Shown: piece after piece, positions 8,277-17,060 of the stretch
Position numbering within the stretch: the stretch's first letter is position 1
Layout of the letters: the number at the start of each line of letters is the position of its first letter
Translations under genes and position numbers: made by a program
The notes under the pieces: generated by a model
The model's input: only the letters and a program-made list of their open reading frames with translations
Database searches by the model: none
Told to the model about the DNA's origin: nothing
NCBI GenBank assembly: GCA_036397035.1
Contig: DASWJS010000025.1
Coordinates: forward strand, 1 to 56,567
Source: DASWJS01 sp036397035
GTDB taxonomy: Bacteria > Actinomycetota > AC-67
Direction: 5' to 3'
DNA length: 56,567 bases

Positions 8277-9080
8277 TCAGTCGGGCGTTGGGTACCCCGG
8301 ATCCTTCAACGGCCATGCCTGCGTTCGCTCCTCGCACAGTGCGGCGAACCCGTCCGCGACGGCCGGGTCGAGCTGCGTTCCGCCCGCCTTGCGGATCTCC
8401 GCCACGGCTTCTTCGACCGACAGAGCGCGCCGGTACGGACGGTCGGACGTCATCGCGTCGAACGTGTCCACGACGGAGAAGATCCGCGCTGCGATCGGGA
8501 TGTCTTCGCGAGCGAGGCCGCGCGGATAGCCCTGACCGTCCCACCGCTCGTGATGACACTCGACGATCGGGATCGCGCGCTCGAGGTACTTGATCGGCGC
8601 CAGGATCTGCCCGCCCAAAAGCGGGTGCGTCTGCATGACCTGCCACTCCTCGTGCGTGAGCGGGCTCGGCTTGCCGAGGATGTGATCGGGGATGCCCATC
8701 TTGCCGATGTCGTGCAGCAGGAACCCGTAGCGGAAGATGCGGTCGTCGGCCAGGTTCGGCGCGATGCGCCGCGCGAGCGCGACCGCGTAGTCGTGCGCGC
8801 GGCTCAAGTGCGAGCGCGTGTTCGGGTCGCGCGCCTCGACCAGGAACGCGAACGCCTTGATCATCTGGAAGTAGGAGTCCTCCAGCTCGTGCAGCGCGGT
8901 CTGCAGCTCTTCGGAGCGCGCGCGCTCTTCGTGGTAGATGCGGTTCAGGTCGCGCGCGAACGAGAGCAGTTGCGCGCGCAGGTCCTCATCCTGCAAGTGC
9001 GGGAGCGCGGGGGTGGCGCGGATCGCGCGGCGGGCGTCGAGGTCGGCGGGGGCTTCGGCCTTGCGCTCACCGATCGCCAT
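8277..9080 (-). CDS. HD-GYP domain c-di-GMP phosphodiesterase
   Basis: The 267-residue protein has an N-terminal helical/coiled-coil part (residues 30-70) and a full HD-GYP domain: HD at 123-124 (LLHDIGKMGIPD), then HHERWDGQGYP at 176-186, then DTFDAMTSDRPYR. These residues predict hydrolysis of cyclic di-GMP. It has no membrane segment. Its start overlaps the end of a response regulator by 14 bases, so the two work as a split RpfG-like pair. An RsiG-like c-di-GMP-dependent anti-sigma factor is encoded just upstream on the same strand. Confidence 0.9.
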   Translation of the reverse strand: MAIGERKAEAPADLDARRAIRATPALPHLQDEDLRAQLLSFARDLNRIYHEERARSEELQTALHELEDSYFQMIKAFAFLVEARDPNTRSHLSRAHDYAVALARRIAPNLADDRIFRYGFLLHDIGKMGIPDHILGKPSPLTHEEWQVMQTHPLLGGQILAPIKYLERAIPIVECHHERWDGQGYPRGLAREDIPIAARIFSVVDTFDAMTSDRPYRRALSVEEAVAEIRKAGGTQLDPAVADGFAALCEERTQAWPLKDPGYPTPD

Positions 9081-9474
9081 TGCGCCCTCCGGTCACGGCC
9101 TCGATCAAGTCCAGCGGGCTGAACGGCTTGGTGAAGAACGCGTCCGCGCCGGCGCGGATTCCTTCCTCGCGGTCGCGCGGGGACGTGCGTGCCGTGAGCA
9201 TCACGATGCGGGTCTCGTCGAAGCGCGCCTCGGCGCGAAGCGTGCGGCACACGTCGAACCCGTTGGCGCCGGGCATCATCACGTCGAGCACGACCACGTT
9301 TGGAATCGCCTCGCGGGCCATCCGCACGGCCTCGAGCCCGTCCGCCGCCGTGAGCAACTCGAAGTCATTCGCCTCCAGCACCGCTTCCAGAAGGTCTCGC
9401 ACGAGCGGGTCATCGTCGGCGATGAGCACGCGCGCGCGCGACCCGTTCGTAGCGGATGCCTGCCGTTCACCCAT
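9067..9474 (-). CDS. Single-domain response regulator (CheY/REC)
   Basis: The 135-residue receiver has all conserved residues: the acidic triad DDD at 20-22, phospho-acceptor D64 (VVLDVMMPG), T94 and K116 (FFTKPFSP). There is no output domain; the overlapping HD-GYP gene downstream probably serves as output by protein contact. No kinase is adjacent. ATG 9474 is the only likely start. Confidence 0.9.
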   Translation of the reverse strand: MGERQASATNGSRARVLIADDDPLVRDLLEAVLEANDFELLTAADGLEAVRMAREAIPNVVVLDVMMPGANGFDVCRTLRAEARFDETRIVMLTARTSPRDREEGIRAGADAFFTKPFSPLDLIEAVTGGRNGDR

Positions 9475-9612
9475 GACGATGTCTACTCACGCCCAGTATC
9501 GTCGGGACGGGTAGGGCGGTCTATAGTCCTTCGGAAGGGGCGGCCGTGGCCCTTCAAGCCCATACCCGATTCCACATTCGTCCCATCCCGGGCGACCGCG
9601 TCTGGCACCCTG

Positions 9613-9628
9613 GGACATGATGGCCAAT
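9613..9628 (+). promoter_or_regulatory. GGACA-N3-TGGCCAAT motif, third copy
   Basis: In the 174-bp gap between the response-regulator start and the RsiG-like stop, GGACATGATGGCCAAT resembles the two blocks at 50726-50742 and 53872-53888, with one extra base in the middle. It could be a binding site in front of the c-di-GMP operon. It may also be chance, as GGCCAAT is short. Confidence 0.25.
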
Positions 9629-9648
9629 TGCCCGGGTTGCTCATGGGA

Positions 9649-10182
9649 CTACGGGCTGCTCAAAACGTCCCGTGGGTCGGCTTCGCCGCTGCGATAGCGG
9701 CGACCGATCTCCGAGGTCAGCTCGTCCAGGACCCGCAGGATCGAGGCTCTGGTCGCCGAGATCTCCTGCTCAACCTCTTCCAGCCGGCCGATGTGGGTGC
9801 GGAGATCCTCGTCGGACAGCTCGGGGAGCCTGCGCATGATGTCGTCGCCGAGCAGACGGGTCACCTTCCGGTGCGGCTCGTGGAAGCGCTCGAGCTTGGG
9901 ATCGGCTCCCGGGAACGCCCCGCGGGAGGGGTGCTGCTCGTCGGTGAGGATGGCCTTGAGATTGTCCACCAGCGACCCGGTGGCCTTGCCGGCCCGGCGA
10001 TCCAGCTCGAACCGCAGCAGGTCGAGCCTGCCGTGCAGGAGGCGCCGCTCGTAGGAAAGGACTGCCTCTTCCTCGGCGCATTCGGCGCGCATCGACCGCA
10101 CCTCGGCGATCGGCCGGTCGTCGAGCGCGTCGAGGTACGCATCCTCCAGGATCCGATCGATTCGCCGCTTCGTCTGGTCCAT
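9649..10182 (-). CDS. RsiG-like c-di-GMP-responsive anti-sigma factor
   Basis: In Streptomyces RsiG holds sigma WhiG when bound to c-di-GMP. The signature E-x3-S-x2-R-x3-Q-x3-D occurs here twice in long helices. Counting from ATG 10182, the first is E39/S43/R46/H50/D54 (with H for Q) and the second is E138/S142/R145/L149/D153 (with L for Q). Two copies at the two ends of the protein match the antiparallel coiled-coil of RsiG. Length is 177 residues. ATG 10182 is chosen because TAGAGT (10195-10190) ends 7 bases before it (leaderless). The adjacent HD-GYP gene fits. No WhiG gene is in the window. Confidence 0.78.
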   Translation of the reverse strand: MDQTKRRIDRILEDAYLDALDDRPIAEVRSMRAECAEEEAVLSYERRLLHGRLDLLRFELDRRAGKATGSLVDNLKAILTDEQHPSRGAFPGADPKLERFHEPHRKVTRLLGDDIMRRLPELSDEDLRTHIGRLEEVEQEISATRASILRVLDELTSEIGRRYRSGEADPRDVLSSP

Positions 10183-10227
10183 CGCTGGCACTCTAACGTA
10201 CAGGGTCGGCCCGGCGGTGACCAGCCT

Positions 10228-11739
10228 CTACGTCCCGGCGGCGCGCTCGCGAAGCTCGCGTTTGAGGACTTTTCCGATTGCGTTCTTGGGCAAGGCGTCG
10301 ATGAACTCGATCCACTTCGGCGTCTTGTACTTCGCCAGTTGGTCGCGGCAGTACGCGAGCAGCTCCTCTTCGCCGGCCGACGCGCCGGGCCGCAGGACGA
10401 CGAACGCCTTGACCTCTTCGCCCATGCGCGCGTCGGGCACGCCGACGACGCCGGCCTCGAGCACCGCCGGGTGGCCGTGCAAGACCTCCTCGATGTCGCG
10501 CGGGTAGATGTTGAACCCGCCGCGGATGATCATGTCCTTCTTGCGGTCGGTGATGGTCAGGAAGCCGTCCTCGTCCAGGAAGCCGATGTCGCCGGAGTGG
10601 AACCAGCCGTCCTTGACGACGCCGGCCGTGACCTCCGGCAGCTTGTAGTAGCCGGCCATGATGTTCGGGCCCTTGATGCAGACCTCGCCCTGCTCGCCGG
10701 CCGGCAGCATCGATCCGTCGTCGTCCTGGATCGAAACCTCGACGTTGGGTACGGCGCGGCCGCACGACCCCGGCTTGTCCGGGTCGTCGAGCCGCATGAT
10801 GGTCGCCGTCGGGCTCGTCTCGGTGAGCCCGTATGCCTCCAGGACCTTCGCGCCGGTGCGCTTCTCGAACTCGCGCTTCATCTCGACCGGGACCGGCGCC
10901 GCGGCGACCACCGCCCAGCGCAGGCTCGACCAGTCGACGGAGTCGAAGTCCGGATGCCCGAGCATGTACTGCACCATCGTCGGCACGAACGCGGTCGTGT
11001 TGGCGCGGTAGGTGTTCATGGCCTCGAAGAAGCCTTCGGCGGTGAACCAGCGCAGGATCACGCTGCGCACCTTGAAGAGCTGGATGACGAGCGTGCTGCT
11101 GATCCCGAACAGGTGCGCGAGCGGCAGGCAGCCGATCGAGACGTCGTCGGGCTCGATCCCGATGACGTTCGCCGTGTTCTCGGCGTTGAACAGAAGGTTC
11201 GCGTGGGTGAGCATCACACCTTTGGGCACGCCGGTCGTGCCGGACGTGTACGAGATCACCGCGAGGTCCTCAGGCGAGCGGTCGACGATCGCCAGCCGGT
11301 CGTTCGCCTGCGCGATCAGCGCGTCGAAGGACGTCGCGCCGTCCACGGCGCCGCCCGTGACGACGACGGCGGGCTTGGCCGGCAGGTCCGCGATCGCCGC
11401 CGACACGTTGGGCAGGAACTCGGGACTGGTGACGACGACCTTCGCCTCGCAGTCGGCCAGGATGTGGGCGATCTCCGGCACGGCGAGCAGGAAGACGACG
11501 GGCACGACGACGCCGCCGGCGATCAGGATGGCGCCGTAGGCGAGGGGAACCTCGGGTCCGTTCGGCAGCATGACCGCGACCCGGTCGCCGGGCTTGACGC
11601 CGAGCTGGGCGAGCGCGGTCGCCAGACGGCCCGAATCCCGAAGCAGCGCGGCGTTGGTGAACTCCTTACCCTCGAAGACGACTGAGGGGTACTCCCCGAA
11701 GCGTTCGACGTGCCGTTCGGCAAGGACGGCCAGGTTCAT
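10228..11739 (-). CDS. AMP-dependent acyl-CoA synthetase/ligase
   Basis: The 503-residue enzyme of the ANL superfamily activates a carboxylic acid with ATP and joins it to CoA. Motifs in order: the phosphate loop YTSGTTGVPKGV at 164-175, YGLTETSPT (A5), the hinge aspartate/lysine region TDRKKDMIIRGGFNIYP and the C-terminal catalytic lysine in ALPKNAIGKVLKREL. Sequence resembles long-chain/medium-chain fatty acid ligases. Its ATG overlaps the galE stop as ATGA. Why it is coupled to galE is unclear; a glycolipid role is speculation. Confidence 0.87.
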   Translation of the reverse strand: MNLAVLAERHVERFGEYPSVVFEGKEFTNAALLRDSGRLATALAQLGVKPGDRVAVMLPNGPEVPLAYGAILIAGGVVVPVVFLLAVPEIAHILADCEAKVVVTSPEFLPNVSAAIADLPAKPAVVVTGGAVDGATSFDALIAQANDRLAIVDRSPEDLAVISYTSGTTGVPKGVMLTHANLLFNAENTANVIGIEPDDVSIGCLPLAHLFGISSTLVIQLFKVRSVILRWFTAEGFFEAMNTYRANTTAFVPTMVQYMLGHPDFDSVDWSSLRWAVVAAAPVPVEMKREFEKRTGAKVLEAYGLTETSPTATIMRLDDPDKPGSCGRAVPNVEVSIQDDDGSMLPAGEQGEVCIKGPNIMAGYYKLPEVTAGVVKDGWFHSGDIGFLDEDGFLTITDRKKDMIIRGGFNIYPRDIEEVLHGHPAVLEAGVVGVPDARMGEEVKAFVVLRPGASAGEEELLAYCRDQLAKYKTPKWIEFIDALPKNAIGKVLKRELRERAAGT

Positions 11740-12713
11740 CGGCTCTCCTCCTTCGCTTGTCGCTGTTGCCAGGCCCGCCACGAGCCCTCGATCATCGCGC
11801 GCAGGTCCCGGCGCGCGCGCCAGCCCCACTCGCGTTCGATCTTGGCCGTGTCGGCGACGATCGAGGCCGGGTCGCCGGGTCGCCGGCCGGTCACCTCGTG
11901 GTCGAATCGCAGCCCCGTGACGTCCCGAACCGTCTCGACGACCTCCAGCACCGTGCTGCCGCGGCCCGTGCCGATGTTGAACGTCGCGGCCTGCGGCCCC
12001 TCGGCGATCCTGCGCGCGGCGAGCGCGTGCGCGTCGGCCAGGTCCACGACGTCGACGTAGTCGCGGATGCAGGTGCCGTCGCGCGTCGGGTAGTCGTCGC
12101 CGTAGACCTTCGGCCGGCGGCCTTCGGCGAGCGCGCGGAACACCAGCGGCACGAGGTTGAACTCGCTGGTGTCCCCCAGGTCGCCCGCGCCCGCGCCGAC
12201 GACGTTGAAGTAGCGCAGGCTCACCCAGGACATGCCGGTGACCGCCGCGTAGCTCTGGACCATCCATTCGCTGGCGAGCTTGGTCTGTCCGTAGGGACTT
12301 TCCGGCCTTGTGGGCGCGTCCTCGGTCACCGCGCCGGCATCGGACGTCCCGTAGACGGCGGCGCTGGAGGACAGCACGATCTTGTCCAAGCCCTCGTCGA
12401 CCATCGCGTCCAGCACCGCGAGCATCCCGTCCACGTTCTCGTGGTAATAGAAGGCCGGCCGCTCGACCGACTCCGGCGCCGACTTCTTGGCCGCGAGGTG
12501 CACCACGCCGTCGGCGCGTTCGGCGGCGAAGACCTTCCGCACGAAGCCGGCGTCGCGAACGGTCCCCCGGTGCAGCGGCACTCCCTCGGGAACGCGCTCC
12601 GGCAGGCCTGTGGAAAGGTCGTCCACCACGACGGCCTCTTCGCCCGCGGCGAGCAGGGCGCGCACGACGTGCGCCCCGATGTACCCGGCCCCGCCGGTCA
12701 CCACCCACCGCAT
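11736..12713 (-). CDS. galE: UDP-glucose 4-epimerase
   Basis: The 325-residue short-chain dehydrogenase/reductase has the NAD-binding GGAGYIG at 7-13, the serine region SSSAAVYG at 115-122 and the catalytic Y141-x3-K145 (YGQTK). The order and length fit GalE, which interconverts UDP-glucose and UDP-galactose. A strong GGAGGAGG ribosome site precedes ATG 12713, and TAGAGT lies in the leader as a -10 candidate. It is first in a coupled pair with the acyl-CoA ligase. Confidence 0.88.
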   Translation of the reverse strand: MRWVVTGGAGYIGAHVVRALLAAGEEAVVVDDLSTGLPERVPEGVPLHRGTVRDAGFVRKVFAAERADGVVHLAAKKSAPESVERPAFYYHENVDGMLAVLDAMVDEGLDKIVLSSSAAVYGTSDAGAVTEDAPTRPESPYGQTKLASEWMVQSYAAVTGMSWVSLRYFNVVGAGAGDLGDTSEFNLVPLVFRALAEGRRPKVYGDDYPTRDGTCIRDYVDVVDLADAHALAARRIAEGPQAATFNIGTGRGSTVLEVVETVRDVTGLRFDHEVTGRRPGDPASIVADTAKIEREWGWRARRDLRAMIEGSWRAWQQRQAKEESR

Positions 12714-12759
12714 GCGTTCCTCCTCCTCGTGCAGGGGCGAACTCTATCGAGCGGCGGTT

Positions 12760-12782
12760 TCCCGGGCGACGGCGACCCGGGA
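12760..12782. promoter_or_regulatory. Inverted repeat in the galE/ABC divergent promoter region
   Basis: TCCCGGG and CCCGGGA are separated by 9 bases. The repeat sits 7 bases before TAGACT (12789-12794), a -10 candidate for the ABC exporter operon on the plus strand, so it covers the -35 area. It may be an operator. It could also be a chance palindrome in G+C-rich DNA. Confidence 0.35.
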
Positions 12783-12851
12783 CGCCTGTAGACTGCCTCC
12801 ACCGACTCTTCGCGCGCGCCGCGACCGTGTTCGACGCGCGCGCGCCGGCAC

Positions 12852-14609
12852 GTGGGGGATCGACACCTGGACGCTCGGCACGGACTCCTCCGGCTCTGGC
12901 CGTTCGCGCGCCCGCACGCGCGCGGCCTGCTGTTCAGCCTTCTCACCGCGTACGCGATGATGGCCGCCGGTCTGGCGATCCCGAAGATCGCCGGCTGGGT
13001 GATCGACGACCTGAAAGACCGGGACGGCAGCCGGGTTCTCTGGCTCGCCGGTCTCATCGTCGTCCTCGGGCTGACCGAAGCGGTGCTCGCGTACCTGCGC
13101 CGCTCGGGCGCCGCGCGCGCCTCGATCGCGATCGAGCGGGACCTGCGCAACGCGCTCTACGACCACCTCCAGCGACTTCCGGTGTCCTTCCACGACGGCT
13201 GGCAGTCCGGCCAGCTCCTGTCGCGGTGCATCCAGGACCTCGGCACGATCCGGCGCTTCCTCGGCTTCGGGATGATCTTCCTGGCGCTGAACGTGACGCA
13301 GTTCGCCGTGACGATCCTCTTGATGGTGCGCCTGAACGCCGGCCTCGCGGCGATCACCGCCTTCACCGCCCTGCCGATCGCCTGGATGACGTTCTCCTTC
13401 AACCGCCGCTACCACGACATCTCGCGGAAGGTGCAGGACGACCAGGGCGACCTCGCGACGATCGTCGAGGAGTCGGCGACCGGCATCCGGATCGTGAAGG
13501 CGTTCGGGCGGGGCGAGTTCATGGCCGGCCTGTTCAACCGCCGCGCCGACACGCTGCACGCGTCCAACATGGAAGCCGTCGGGCTGCGCGCCGTGTTCTG
13601 GTCGGTGCTGCGATTCCTGCCCGACCTCAACATGGTCGCGGTGCTGCTCGTCGGGACGCGGGCGATCGTCGGCGGGTCGATGAGCCCCGGGGACCTCGCG
13701 GCCTTCGTCGCCTACCTGCAGATGATGGCCTGGCCGATCCGCTCCGTCGGCTGGATCCTCGCGAACGGCCTGGAGGCGACGGCCGGCGCCGAGCGCCTGT
13801 TCGAGGTGCTGGACACGAAGCCGGAGATCGCCGACCGGCCGGGGGCGGCGACGTTGACCGGCGTCACCGGCCGCATCGCGTTCGAGAACGTGTCCTTCAC
13901 GTATCCCGGCACCGACGCCCCCGTGCTGCACGACGTGAACCTCGAGATCGAGCCCGGCGAGACGCTGGCGCTGGTCGGCATGACGGGGTGCGGCAAGACC
14001 ACGATCGCATCGCTCGTTCCGCGCCTCTACGACCCCGGCGCCGGGCGGGTCACCATCGACGGGACCGACATCCGCGACGTCACGCTGGCGTCGCTGCGCG
14101 AGCACGTCGGCGTCGCGTTCGAGGACTCGGTGCTGTTCTCGATGAGCGTGCGCGAGAACCTTCTGCTCGGCAGGCCCGACGCCACGGAGGAGGAGATGCG
14201 GGCGGCGCTCGTCGCCGCGAACGCCGGCTTCGTGCAGGAGCTGCCGTGGGGCCTCGACACGCGGATCGGCGAGCAGGGCTATTCCCTGTCGGGCGGGCAG
14301 CGACAGCGCCTCGCGCTGGCGCGCGCGGTCCTTCGCAGGCCGCGCGTGCTGGTGCTGGACGACCCGCTCTCGGCGGTCGACGTGCACACCGAGGCGCTCA
14401 TCGAGGCGGCGCTCGCCAGGGTCCTGCGCGGGGTGACCGCGCTGCTCGTCGTCCACCGGCCGTCGACGCTGGCGCTCGCAGACCGCGTCGCGCTGGTCGC
14501 CGGCGGAACGGTCGCGGCGACCGGCACCCACGCCGAGCTGATGGCGACCAACGCGCTCTACCGGGACGTGCTCAGCATGGAGGCCGAAGAGCTGGAGGGG
14601 CAACGATGA
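12852..14609 (+). CDS. ABC exporter half-transporter, degenerate-site subunit
   Basis: The 585-residue protein has an ABCB-type membrane domain (six helices, residues about 20-310) and a nucleotide-binding domain (Walker A GMTGCGKTT, signature LSGGQRQ, Walker B LVLDDPLSAVD, H-loop VVHRPS). The residue after the Walker B aspartate is D, not the catalytic E, so its own ATP site is expected to be weak. The partner gene follows with an ATGA overlap. Together they form a heterodimeric exporter for lipids or drugs; the substrate is unknown. The GTG start at 12852 is the best available. Asymmetric pairs of this kind include TM287/288 and BmrCD. Confidence 0.88.
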   Translation: MGDRHLDARHGLLRLWPFARPHARGLLFSLLTAYAMMAAGLAIPKIAGWVIDDLKDRDGSRVLWLAGLIVVLGLTEAVLAYLRRSGAARASIAIERDLRNALYDHLQRLPVSFHDGWQSGQLLSRCIQDLGTIRRFLGFGMIFLALNVTQFAVTILLMVRLNAGLAAITAFTALPIAWMTFSFNRRYHDISRKVQDDQGDLATIVEESATGIRIVKAFGRGEFMAGLFNRRADTLHASNMEAVGLRAVFWSVLRFLPDLNMVAVLLVGTRAIVGGSMSPGDLAAFVAYLQMMAWPIRSVGWILANGLEATAGAERLFEVLDTKPEIADRPGAATLTGVTGRIAFENVSFTYPGTDAPVLHDVNLEIEPGETLALVGMTGCGKTTIASLVPRLYDPGAGRVTIDGTDIRDVTLASLREHVGVAFEDSVLFSMSVRENLLLGRPDATEEEMRAALVAANAGFVQELPWGLDTRIGEQGYSLSGGQRQRLALARAVLRRPRVLVLDDPLSAVDVHTEALIEAALARVLRGVTALLVVHRPSTLALADRVALVAGGTVAATGTHAELMATNALYRDVLSMEAEELEGQR

Positions 14610-16480
14610 CCCCGCGCACGCCGTCGAAGGACGCGTGGCGCACGACGTTCGAGCGCGCGCAGGCCGGCGCGGCGAGCTGGCGGGGCGTGGCCTCCGAGCA
14701 ACAGGACGACCTCAGCAAGCTCGACAACGCGCGCATGCACCGGCGCACGCGAGCGTTGCTGCTCTCGCTCGTCGCGCCCTACCGCGCGCGCATCGCGCTC
14801 GGGACGGTCCTGATCATGGGCAACACGGCGGCCGACCTGCTCTCACCCCTGCTGATCGGCGCCGGCATCGACCACGCGCTCGACGCGTTCGAGTCCGGGT
14901 CGGGATACCCCCGCGACCTCAGCATGCTGATCTGGTGGCTCGGGGGTCTGGCGCTGATCCAGGCCGGCACGAACGTGGGCTTCATCTGGATCGTCGGACG
15001 AGCGACGCAAGACGTCCTTCGCGACCTGCGCATGCGCGTGTTCGCGAGGTTCCAGAAGCTCTCGCTTTCCTTCTACGAGCGCTATACCTCCGGGCGCGTC
15101 ATCGCGCGGATGACGAGCGACGTCGACGCGGTGTCGGACTTGCTCGCCGTCGGACTGAACGACCTCGCGGTCGCCGGGCTGAGCGTCGTCGGGATCGCCG
15201 TCGTCCTGCTGGTGCAGGACCCGCCGCTCGCGCTGGCGACGCTGGCGACGTTTCCCGGCGTCGTGATCGCGACCCGCCTCTACCGCCGCCACGCGCACCG
15301 CGTCTACCGCACGGTCCGCCGGACGGTCGCGCTCGTCATCATCCACTTCGTGGAGTCGCTCGGCGGGATCCGCGCGGTGCAGGCCTTCCGCCGCGAGGGC
15401 CGCAACCAGGAGATCATGGAGGACGTCAACGCCCAGTATTGCGCCGCGAACGTCGAGTCGATCCGGCTGCTGTCGATCTATTCGCCGTCGCTGTCGATGA
15501 TCGGACGGCTGGCGATGGCGGTCGTAGTCCTCTACGGCGGCTCGCGCGTGCTCGGCGGGCACCTCACGGTCGGCCTGCTGTTCACGTTCATCATCCTGGT
15601 GCGCCGGTTCTTCGAGCCGATGCAGGAGCTGAGCCAGGTCTACAACCTGCTGCAGTCGGCGAACGCCGCGCTGGACAACCTCGCGGGGATCCTCGACGAG
15701 GACCCGAGCGTGCCCGAGCCGATCCGGCCCGCCGTGCCCGAGCGTCCCGAAGGACGGCTGCGCTTCGAGCGCGTCACGTTCGCTTACCGCGACGTGGACG
15801 TGCTGCGCGATCTCACGCTGGAGATCCCCGCGGGGCAGACGGTCGCGCTGGTCGGCGAAACCGGCGCGGGCAAGACCACGATCGCGCGGCTCGCCGCGCG
15901 CTTCTGGGACCCGAGCGACGGCCGGGTACTGATGGACGGCGTCGACCTGCGCGACGTCCCCGACGCCGAGCTGCGCCGGCTGGTCGCCATGGTGACGCAG
16001 GAGTCCTTCCTGTTCGGCGGAACCGTCGCCGACAACATCGCGCTCGGCCGTCCCGACGCGACGCGCGAGGACGTGGAGGACGCCGCGCGGGCGATCGGCG
16101 CGCACGGCTTCATCGCGGCGCTCCCCCACGGCTACGACACCGACGTGCGCAAGCGCGGCGGACGGCTCAGCGCCGGCCAGCGGCAGCTCGTGTCGTTCGC
16201 GCGCGCGTTCCTGGCCGATCCGCGCGTGCTGATCCTGGACGAGGCGACCTCGTCGCTGGACATCCCCAGCGAGCGGCTCGTCCAGCACGCGCTGCGGACG
16301 CTGCTCGCCGACCGCACGGCGATCATCATCGCGCACCGCCTTTCGACGGTTGAGATCGCCGACCGGGTGCTCGTCGTCGACGCCGGTCGCATCGTCGAGG
16401 ACGGGCCGCCGTCCGAGCTGACGGCCGGCGCCGGCGCGTACGCCGCGCTGCACGAAGCCTGGCGCGAGTCGCTGGCCTGA
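14606..16480 (+). CDS. ABC exporter half-transporter, catalytic subunit
   Basis: The 624-residue protein has a longer N-terminal extension (about 45 residues), the six-helix membrane domain and a nucleotide-binding domain with Walker A GETGAGKTT, Walker B LILDEATSSLD with the catalytic glutamate, and H-loop IIAHRLS. Its signature is LSAGQ, not LSGGQ. In the heterodimer, its Walker motifs pair with the canonical LSGGQ of the partner (active site), and its altered signature pairs with the partner's degenerate Walker B. ATG 14606 has GGAGGGG upstream and overlaps the previous stop. Confidence 0.88.
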   Translation: MTPRTPSKDAWRTTFERAQAGAASWRGVASEQQDDLSKLDNARMHRRTRALLLSLVAPYRARIALGTVLIMGNTAADLLSPLLIGAGIDHALDAFESGSGYPRDLSMLIWWLGGLALIQAGTNVGFIWIVGRATQDVLRDLRMRVFARFQKLSLSFYERYTSGRVIARMTSDVDAVSDLLAVGLNDLAVAGLSVVGIAVVLLVQDPPLALATLATFPGVVIATRLYRRHAHRVYRTVRRTVALVIIHFVESLGGIRAVQAFRREGRNQEIMEDVNAQYCAANVESIRLLSIYSPSLSMIGRLAMAVVVLYGGSRVLGGHLTVGLLFTFIILVRRFFEPMQELSQVYNLLQSANAALDNLAGILDEDPSVPEPIRPAVPERPEGRLRFERVTFAYRDVDVLRDLTLEIPAGQTVALVGETGAGKTTIARLAARFWDPSDGRVLMDGVDLRDVPDAELRRLVAMVTQESFLFGGTVADNIALGRPDATREDVEDAARAIGAHGFIAALPHGYDTDVRKRGGRLSAGQRQLVSFARAFLADPRVLILDEATSSLDIPSERLVQHALRTLLADRTAIIIAHRLSTVEIADRVLVVDAGRIVEDGPPSELTAGAGAYAALHEAWRESLA

Positions 16481-16508
16481 CGCGTCGCTCGACTGACGCA
16501 CCGCCGCG

Positions 16509-17060
16509 TCAGTCGCGACCGCGGAGACCGGCGATCAACTCCCCGACCCTGCGCGCCCTGGGATCGGCGTCGCCGACGAGATGAGCGAGCCAGCGTGTGG
16601 CTTCGTCCGCGTCGAAGTCGTCGACTGCGATCAGCATCTGCTCGATGTCGATCCAGTCCTTGGGGCGATCGAATACCGCTTTCGCCACGAGCAGGTGCTC
16701 GGGCGCGAGGATTGGGATCGTGGTCGCGCCGAACGGGACGCGGCGGGTGTCCGCACGCATCGCCTCGTGGATGGGGTCGTACGAGAAGAACAGGTCCACC
16801 GGAGTCGTGTCCCACCAGGCGCGCACTTGCTCGTCGCGAGTGGCCGCGTCTTCGTCCGGCATGGCGACGCCGAGCTTGCTCAGAACGGCGGCGACGCGCC
16901 GGTACCGGTCGACCGGCAGGAACACGTTGACGTCGATGTCGATCGTCGCGCGCGGCTCGGCATAGTAGGCGAGGGCGAGCGCGCCGCCGAAGGCATGCGG
17001 CAGCCGCGACGTCGTGAATGCCCGATGGATCGCAACGACCCTGTCCGCCAGCGCGGTCAT
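16509..17060 (-). CDS. Nucleotidyltransferase, AbiEii/MNT-like (putative toxin)
   Basis: The 183-residue protein has the minimal nucleotidyltransferase core: GG at 25-26 (HAFGGALALAYYAEPR), then the metal-binding D-x-D at 41/43 (TIDIDV), and a third acidic candidate near residue 90 (TPVDLFFS). Such proteins, when paired with a small upstream gene, act as type IV-like toxins that modify tRNA or nucleotides; others are just metabolic enzymes. ATG 17060 overlaps the stop of the upstream gene as ATGA, so the two are coupled. It converges on the ABC exporter operon end. Confidence 0.72.
   Translation of the reverse strand: MTALADRVVAIHRAFTTSRLPHAFGGALALAYYAEPRATIDIDVNVFLPVDRYRRVAAVLSKLGVAMPDEDAATRDEQVRAWWDTTPVDLFFSYDPIHEAMRADTRRVPFGATTIPILAPEHLLVAKAVFDRPKDWIDIEQMLIAVDDFDADEATRWLAHLVGDADPRARRVGELIAGLRGRD

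Noticed and set aside
12714..12851. Convincing -35 box for the ABC exporter operon
   Set aside because: A -10 candidate TAGACT exists, but no hexamer like TTGACA occurs 16-18 bases before it.
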